A stretch of DNA of 64,000 bases from Budorcas taxicolor. Lineage: Eukaryota > Chordata > Mammalia > Artiodactyla > Bovidae. The position numbers and the translations under genes are program-made. Of the stretch, positions 58,746 to 64,000 are shown in pieces. Within the stretch, counting starts at the first letter, position 1. Each line of letters starts with the position of its first letter. The notes beneath the pieces were generated by a model. It was given only the letters and a program-made list of their open reading frames with translations, had not been told where the DNA came from and did not search any database. Location: contig NC_068935.1 of assembly GCF_023091745.1 (NCBI RefSeq), positions 62,892,724-62,956,723 of the forward strand, written 5' to 3'.

Positions 58746-59627
58746 AAATTGAAGGGATTAGATTTGATAGACAGAGTGCCTGAAGAACTATGGATGGAGG
58801 TTCATAACACTGTAAAAGAGACGGTGATCAAAACCATCCCCAAGAAAAAGAAATGCAAAAAGGCAAAATACTTGTCTGAGGAGGCCTTACAAATAGCTGT
58901 GAAAAGAAGAGAAGTGAAAGGCAAAGGAGAAAAGGAAAGATATACCCATCTGAATGCAGAGTTCCAAAGAATAGCAAGGAGAGATAAGAAAGCCTTCCTC
59001 AGTGGTCAATGCAAAGAAATAGGGGAAAACAATAGAATGGGAAAGACTAGAGATCCATTCAAGAAAATTAGAGATACCAAGGGAACATTTCATGCAAAGA
59101 TGGGCTCGATAAAGGACAGAAATGGTATGGATCTAACAGAAGCAGAAGATATTAAGAAGAGGTGGCAAGAATACACAGAAAAACTATACAAAAAAGATCT
59201 TAAAGACCCAGATAACCATGATGGTATGATCACTCATCTAGAGCCAGATATCCTGGAGTCCAAAGTCAAGTGGGCCTTAGGAAGCATCACTACGAACAAA
59301 GCCAGTGGAGGTGATAGAATTCCAGGTGAGCTATTTCCAATCCTAAAAGATGATGCTGTGGAAGCGCTTCACTCAAAATGCCAGTAAATTTGAAAAACTC
59401 AGCAGTGGCCACAGGACCGGAAAAGGTCAGTTTTCAGTTTTAATTCCAGTCCCAAAGAAGGGCAATACCAAAGAATGTGAACACTACCACACAATTGCAC
59501 TCATTTGTCATGCTAGCAAGGTCATGCTCAAAATCCTCCAAACTAGGCTTCAACAGTACATGAACTGAGAACTTATAGATATACAAGCTGGATTTAGAAA
59601 AGGCAGAGGAATCAGATATCAAATGGG

Positions 59628-59780
59628 ATTTCCCTGGTGGTCCAGTGGCTAAGACTCTGAGCTCCCAGTGCAGAGGCCTGGGTTCAATTCCTGGTCAGGG
59701 AACTAGATCCCACATGCCACAGTGAAGATTGAATATCCTGTGTGCCATAACCCAGGGAAGCAAAAAAAAAAAAAAAAGAG
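59628..59780 (+). mobile_element. CHR-type SINE inside BovB
   Basis: GATTTCCCTGGTGGTCCAGT, then AGGCCTGGGTTCAATTCCTG, ending in about 16 A. Flanking CAAAT (AGATATCAAAT / AGAGACAAAT) looks like a target-site duplication. Confidence 0.88.
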
Positions 59781-60272
59781 ACAAATTGCCAACATCCATT
59801 GGGTCATAGAAAAAGCAGGAGAATTCCAGAAAAACATCTACTCCTGCTTCATTGACTACGCTAAAGCCTGTGACTACGTGGATCACAACAAACTGTGGAA
59901 AATTCTTATTTTGGAGAATTCTTAAAGAGATGGGAATATCAGACCACCTTACCTGCCTGCTGAGAAATCTGTGTGCAGGTCAAGAAGCAACAGTTAGAAC
60001 CGGACATGGAACAATGGACTGGTTCCAGATTGGGAAAGGAGTACGGCAAGGCTGTATATTGTCACTCTGCTTATTTAACTTATATGCAGAGTGCATCATA
60101 CAAAATGCTGGGCTGGATGAAGCACAAGCTGGAATCAAGATTGCTGGGAGAAATATCAATAACCTCAGATATGCAGATGACACCACCCTAATGGCAGAAA
60201 GTGAAGAGGAAATAAAGAGCCTCTTGATGAAAGTGAAAGAGGAGAGCAAAAAGCTGGCTTAAAACTCAGCAT

Positions 60273-60868
60273 TATTGGAGAAGGCAATGGCAACCCACTC
60301 CAGTATTCTTGCCTGGAGAATCCCAAGGATGGGGGAGCCTGGTGGGCTGCCGTCTATGGGGTCGCACAGAGTCGGACACGACTGAAGCGACTTAGCAGCA
60401 GCAGCAGGAAGTTTCAGTGATACCGATATTTTTTCGTGTGATTATTTTGAAAGAGTGTGAGTAAAAGTTACCTCCCAAGGTTGGCTTCTTGACCAATTGC
60501 CAGGTTTTGAATTCTTTTTCCAGGATCTACCTAAGGTGGTTCGTTGATGACAGGTTTTTTTCCCTTGCATCCCTGAAGGCCTGGGGATATTACGTGCCCA
60601 TCTTCACAGGTTTTTAATTGTTGCTACCCAAAGTGGCCACAAGGTGGCAACATTTCTTCATGCCCCACTCTTTATTTTGGTAGTTTAAATTGTTACATTC
60701 TATTAGAGTAGACATGATTTCCGATTTTTTGTTGTTGCTGTTGTTTTCAGGCACTTCATTCAGTTATACACAGACGTATATCTATTAGACACGTGCCTTG
60801 TATTACATTGAGAAAAACTGTACTTTGAAAAATACATGTTTTTAGAGCTTCTTAAAAAAAACAAAACA
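60273..60868 (+). mobile_element. Composite insertion inside BovB: BOV-A SINE plus ~460 bp of other sequence
   Basis: BovB text breaks at AAAACTCAGCATT (to 60272) and resumes at CAGCATTCAAAAAATTAAGA (about 60866). The insert starts with a BOV-A monomer (60275-60408). About 460 bp that I do not recognise follow, ending in CTTAAAAAAAACAAAA. The repeated CAGCATT at both ends fits one target-primed insertion event. Confidence 0.65.
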
Positions 60869-61554
60869 GCATTCAAAAAATTAAGATCATGGCATCCAGT
60901 CCCACCACTTCATGGCAAATAGAAGGGGAAACAATGGAAATGGTGACAGATTTTATTTTCTTGGGCTCCAAAATCACTGCAGATGGTGACTGCAGCCATA
61001 AAATTCAAGGACGCTTGCTCCTTGGAAGAAAAGCTAAGATCAACCTAGAAAGCATATTAGAAAGCAGAGATATTACTTTGCCAACAAAGGTCAGTCTAGT
61101 CAAAGCTATGGTTTTTTGAGTAGTCATGTACCAATGTGAGAGTTGGACCATAAAGAAGGTTGAGTGCTGAGGAATTGATGCTTTTGAACTGTGGTGTTGG
61201 AGAAGACTCTTGAGAGTCCCTTCGACTGCAAGGAGATCACACCAGTCAATCCTTTAGGAAATCAGTCCTAAATATTCATTGGAAGGACTGATGCTGAAGC
61301 CGAAGCTCCAATACTTTGGCCACCTCATGCAAAGAGTCGACTCATTGGAAAAGACCCTGATGCTGGGAAAGCTCGAAGGCAGGAGGAGAAGAGGCAGGAC
61401 GACAGAGGATAAGATGGTTGGATGGCATCACTGACTCAACGGACATGAGTTTGTTTGAGCAAGCTCTGGGAGATGGTGAAGGACAGGGAAGCCTGGTGTG
61501 CTGCAGTCCATAGGATCGCAAAGAGTTGAACACAACTGAGCAACAACAACAAAA

Positions 61555-61690
61555 TGGTAATTCTCTATTTTTTTTTCTTTTTTTGAGGAATGTCATACTA
61601 TTTTCCACAGTGGCTGCCTCATCTTCCATTCCCACCAGCAGCACACCAGGGTTCAACCTTAGAGTTGATTCTACCTTTTCACCAGCATCA
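61555..61690 (-). mobile_element. Continuation of the split L1
   Basis: ATGGTAATTCTCTATTTTTT, then TTGAGGAATGTCATACTATT, TTCCACAGTGGCTGCCTCAT and CACACCAGGGTTCAACC continue the L1 text interrupted at 58745. Confidence 0.8.
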
Positions 61691-62127
61691 GCAACCAGGA
61701 GGACCATCATGGTGCATTTCTTTCTCCCCAGCTGCCAGACATGATCTTTAAGATAAACTCCTTCAATTGCTGGATTCAAGTCAGCCAGAGTCGTCTTCGA
61801 CTCTGCAACCAAAGCCCACTTCCTGCTGGTGTCACCCTCACACAGCCATGTCAGTCCGTCTACTTCCCTCTGCCGGCTTTTCTCTGTTACTTCTGTGACC
61901 TTCCTCCCTGGGTTCACTTTCTCCCTGGCTGGGCCCCCTGCCTGTTTCTCTCTAGCCACCTGCTAGTGTCACTCATGCTAGTTTGGGCTCCTTCCCCAGT
62001 GCCTATTCTGGGATGCCCATGGGTCTTTAGGCAGCCCTGGGCAGGCAAGGGCAAGCTTGGAGGCTCTGGGGCCATGGGCTCCCAGGAGGGCGGAGGGCAA
62101 GAAGAACTAGAGAGTTCCTCCCCTCAG

Positions 62128-62314
62128 GGCTTCCCTGATAGCTCAGTTGGTAGAGAATCTGCCTGCAATGAGGAAGACCCTGGTTCAATCCCAGGATCAG
62201 GAAGATCCACTGGAGAAGGGATAGGCTACCCATGCCAGTATTCTGGCCTGGAGAATTCCATGGACTACCATGGGGTCACAAAGAGTCGGACACAACTGAG
62301 CGACTTCACTTTCA
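62128..62314 (+). mobile_element. Bov-tA SINE
   Basis: Sense copy: GGGCTTCCCTGATAGCTCAG, then TTCAATCCCAGGATCAGGAA to GGACACAACTGAGCGACTTC and a CACTTTCACTTT end. Confidence 0.9.
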
Positions 62315-62399
62315 CTTTGGCCTCAGCCCAAAGCTGGGGCCCCAGCCTTGGAATTCCCTTCCCAGGCTGGGGGCCACTTTCTCCTTTCCCCTCCGCCTA

Positions 62400-62990
62400 G
62401 AAGGCGCCCATACCTGCGCAGACCAGGCCGTCTCTACACCTTTCTGTGCTGTGGGCTGATCGCGACAGCCCCCAGGGAATCGCAGCGCCGGCCTAGACGG
62501 AAGGAGACAGCAGAGGAAGACGCCGCCAACACACTGACCGCTCCGTCGAGGCCGGTCTGCCGGCCTCACCCTTCCGGCGAGCGGGCACGGCCCTGGCTCC
62601 GCCTCGGCGGTGGAAGGGAGGGCGGCCCGGGGCCTGGGAATCGCTGACCCGGCCGCCCGCCTTCCCAGCAGACTCCGCCTTCCCCGCCCGCGAGGGACCT
62701 GGCGCCTGCGGCGGCGGAGGCTCTGAGGCGCGGGGCGAGCCGTGAGTCAGAGCCGGTCCTGGGCCCGACCTGGAGCGCTTGGCGCATCGAGGGGAGCCCC
62801 GCGGCGAGCCTGGGCGTCCCCCACCACCCCAGGACAAAAGCCTTCTCTCCAAGTCTTCGGGCCGCGCACTCCTAGGTTCTCTGCATGGCCGCAGGCGAGC
62901 GGGCGCAGGAACGCGCCGTGTAGGTGGAGCCCAGGGCAGACCGCGAGGGGAGTCCCCATGGGGGTCGCTGCTGGGACAAGTGGGCGACTC
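62400..62990. promoter_or_regulatory. CpG island, probable DNASE1L1 5' exon/promoter region
   Basis: CpG-dense. A minus-strand donor candidate (GCCGGAAGG then GTGAGGCC) is at about 62568, fitting a non-coding first exon of DNASE1L1. A plus-strand donor (GCGAGCC then GTGAGTCA) is at about 62740. In human, DNASE1L1 5' exons overlap the TAFAZZIN promoter. I found no TAFAZZIN coding start here. Confidence 0.5.
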
Positions 62991-63104
62991 GCGCGGGTTC
63001 TGCGGCCCGGCGGTGGGTCCTCACTGGCTGGTTTGTAGTGCGATTTTCCCCGCAATTACCCACTCATGGATTGGGGGTGGTGATGAGCAGAAGGTTTGGG
63101 CATT

Positions 63105-63225
63105 TTTAAATTTTTTGGCCTCGCCACACCTTGCAGGTACTTATTTCCCGGACCAAGGACGGAACCTGCACCCTTGGCAGTGAGAGCGCCGAGTCCTAAC
63201 CACTGGACCAGGAAATTGCTGGGGA
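63105..63225 (-). mobile_element. CHR-type SINE
   Basis: Antisense copy: TTTTTTGGCCTCGCCACACC, CCCGGACCAAGGACGGAACC, then CGAGTCCTAACCACTGGACC. Confidence 0.82.
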
Positions 63226-63284
63226 AATGTTTTTTAAATACATGAAGTCATGTGGTGCTTTAAAAAATAAAAACTAAAAATATT

Positions 63285-63400
63285 ACTGCTTGAGGAGTAC
63301 AGGGCTTTCTTTTTGGGTGATGAACATGTCTGGAACTAGTTGGAAATGGCTGACAACATTTTGGATGTATCAATACTAAATGATATAAAATACTGTTATA
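63285..63400 (+). mobile_element. Short L1 3' remnant
   Basis: ACAGGGCTTTCTTTTTGGGT, then GATGAACATGTCTGGAACTA resembles the L1 3' end. AT-rich TATA repeats follow to about 63460. Confidence 0.45.
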
Positions 63401-63529
63401 TATATTTCCTATTGTATGTTATATGCTGCTATACATTGCATATAACATCACATATGACATTTTATTACAAACATACATTCATACAGTGTAATTCTGTAAT
63501 ATGGTAATTGTATACAATTGTATGTAATT

Positions 63530-64000
63530 TCGTTCAGTAGCTTAGTCATGTCCAACTCTTTGCAACCCCATGGACTGCAGCACGCCAGACCTCCCTGTCC
63601 ATCACCAACTCCCAGAGCTTGCTCAAACTCATGTCCATTGAGTCGGTGATGCCATCCAACCACCTCATCCTCTGTCCTTCTCTTCTGCCTTCAATCTTTC
63701 CCAGCATCAGGGTCTTTTCCAATGAGTCAGTTCTTCGCATGAAGTGGCCAAAGTATTGGAGCTCGGCTTCAGCATCAGTCCTTCCAATGAATATTTAGGA
63801 CTGATTTCCTTTAGGATGGACTGGTTGGATCTCCTTGCAGTCCAAGGGACTCTCAAGAGTCTTCTCCAACACCACAGTTCAAAAGCATCAATTCTTCGGC
63901 GCCCAGCTTTCTTTATAGTCCAACTCTCACATGCATACATGATTACTGGAAAAACCACAGGTTTGACTAGACGGATCTTTATTGGCAAAGGAATGTCTCT
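63530..64000 (-). mobile_element. BovB LINE 3' end, runs off the window
   Basis: Antisense copy starting with the BovB 3' end (TTCAGTAGCTTAGTCATGTC, CCATGGACTGCAGCACGCCA). It continues through the conserved 3' coding text and is cut by the window edge. Confidence 0.93.

Larger units (their letters stand above)
58746..61554 (+). mobile_element. BovB LINE with two nested insertions
   Basis: Sense copy. Endonuclease and reverse-transcriptase text is long but broken: EELWMEVHNTVKETVIKTIP, later LCAGQEATVRTGHGTMDWFQ and RYADDTTLMAESEEEIKSLL. A CHR SINE (59628-59780) and a composite insertion (60273-60868) interrupt it. The 3' end is AACACAACTGAGCAACAAC. Stops and frameshifts make it inactive. Confidence 0.92.

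Overview
The window is a piece of a bovid (cattle, sheep or goat type) X chromosome. The gene order FLNA (minus) - EMD (plus) - RPL10 (plus) - DNASE1L1 (minus) is the mammalian Xq28-type block. The repeats are typical of ruminants: BovB LINEs, BOV-A and Bov-tA SINEs and CHR-type SINEs. I cannot name the species from the sequence alone.

Layout. Positions 1-23.4 kb hold FLNA on the minus strand. Coding exons 2-44 can be read exon by exon (7156 nt, codons 1-2385). Exon lengths add up to the human cDNA positions I remember, including the 24-nt exon 30 and the separate hinge-1 exon. The last four exons lie to the left of position 1. The non-coding first exon and main promoter are most likely the CpG island at 23.1-23.5 kb. 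EMD (emerin) occupies 27.98-30.18 kb. From 30.2 to 50.9 kb there is no intact gene. This stretch holds a CpG island, GT-rich minisatellites, an RPLP1 processed pseudogene, many SINEs and a large head-to-head BovB pair. RPL10 (51.0-53.47 kb) carries SNORA70 in an intron. DNASE1L1 (55.2-57.96 kb, minus) follows, converging on RPL10. The rest is nested repeats, then a CpG island at 62.4-63.0 kb that probably serves DNASE1L1 and/or the next gene. The TAFAZZIN coding start expected next is not in the window.

Function. The four genes are broadly expressed. FLNA crosslinks actin and binds integrins. Emerin is an inner-nuclear-membrane LEM protein. RPL10 is ribosomal protein uL16, and DNASE1L1 is a secreted or membrane-bound DNase I homologue.

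Most interesting points. An inverted repeat with arms of about 0.7 kb sits in FLNA intron 1 and upstream of EMD, so it brackets the FLNA promoter. Two perfect CArG boxes lie in FLNA. The DNASE1L1 initiator position reads ATA instead of ATG. A long BovB near-palindrome lies between EMD and RPL10. One insertion inside a third BovB looks like a SINE joined to about 460 bp of other DNA and ending in an A-rich tail. I found no new enzymatic or defence system.
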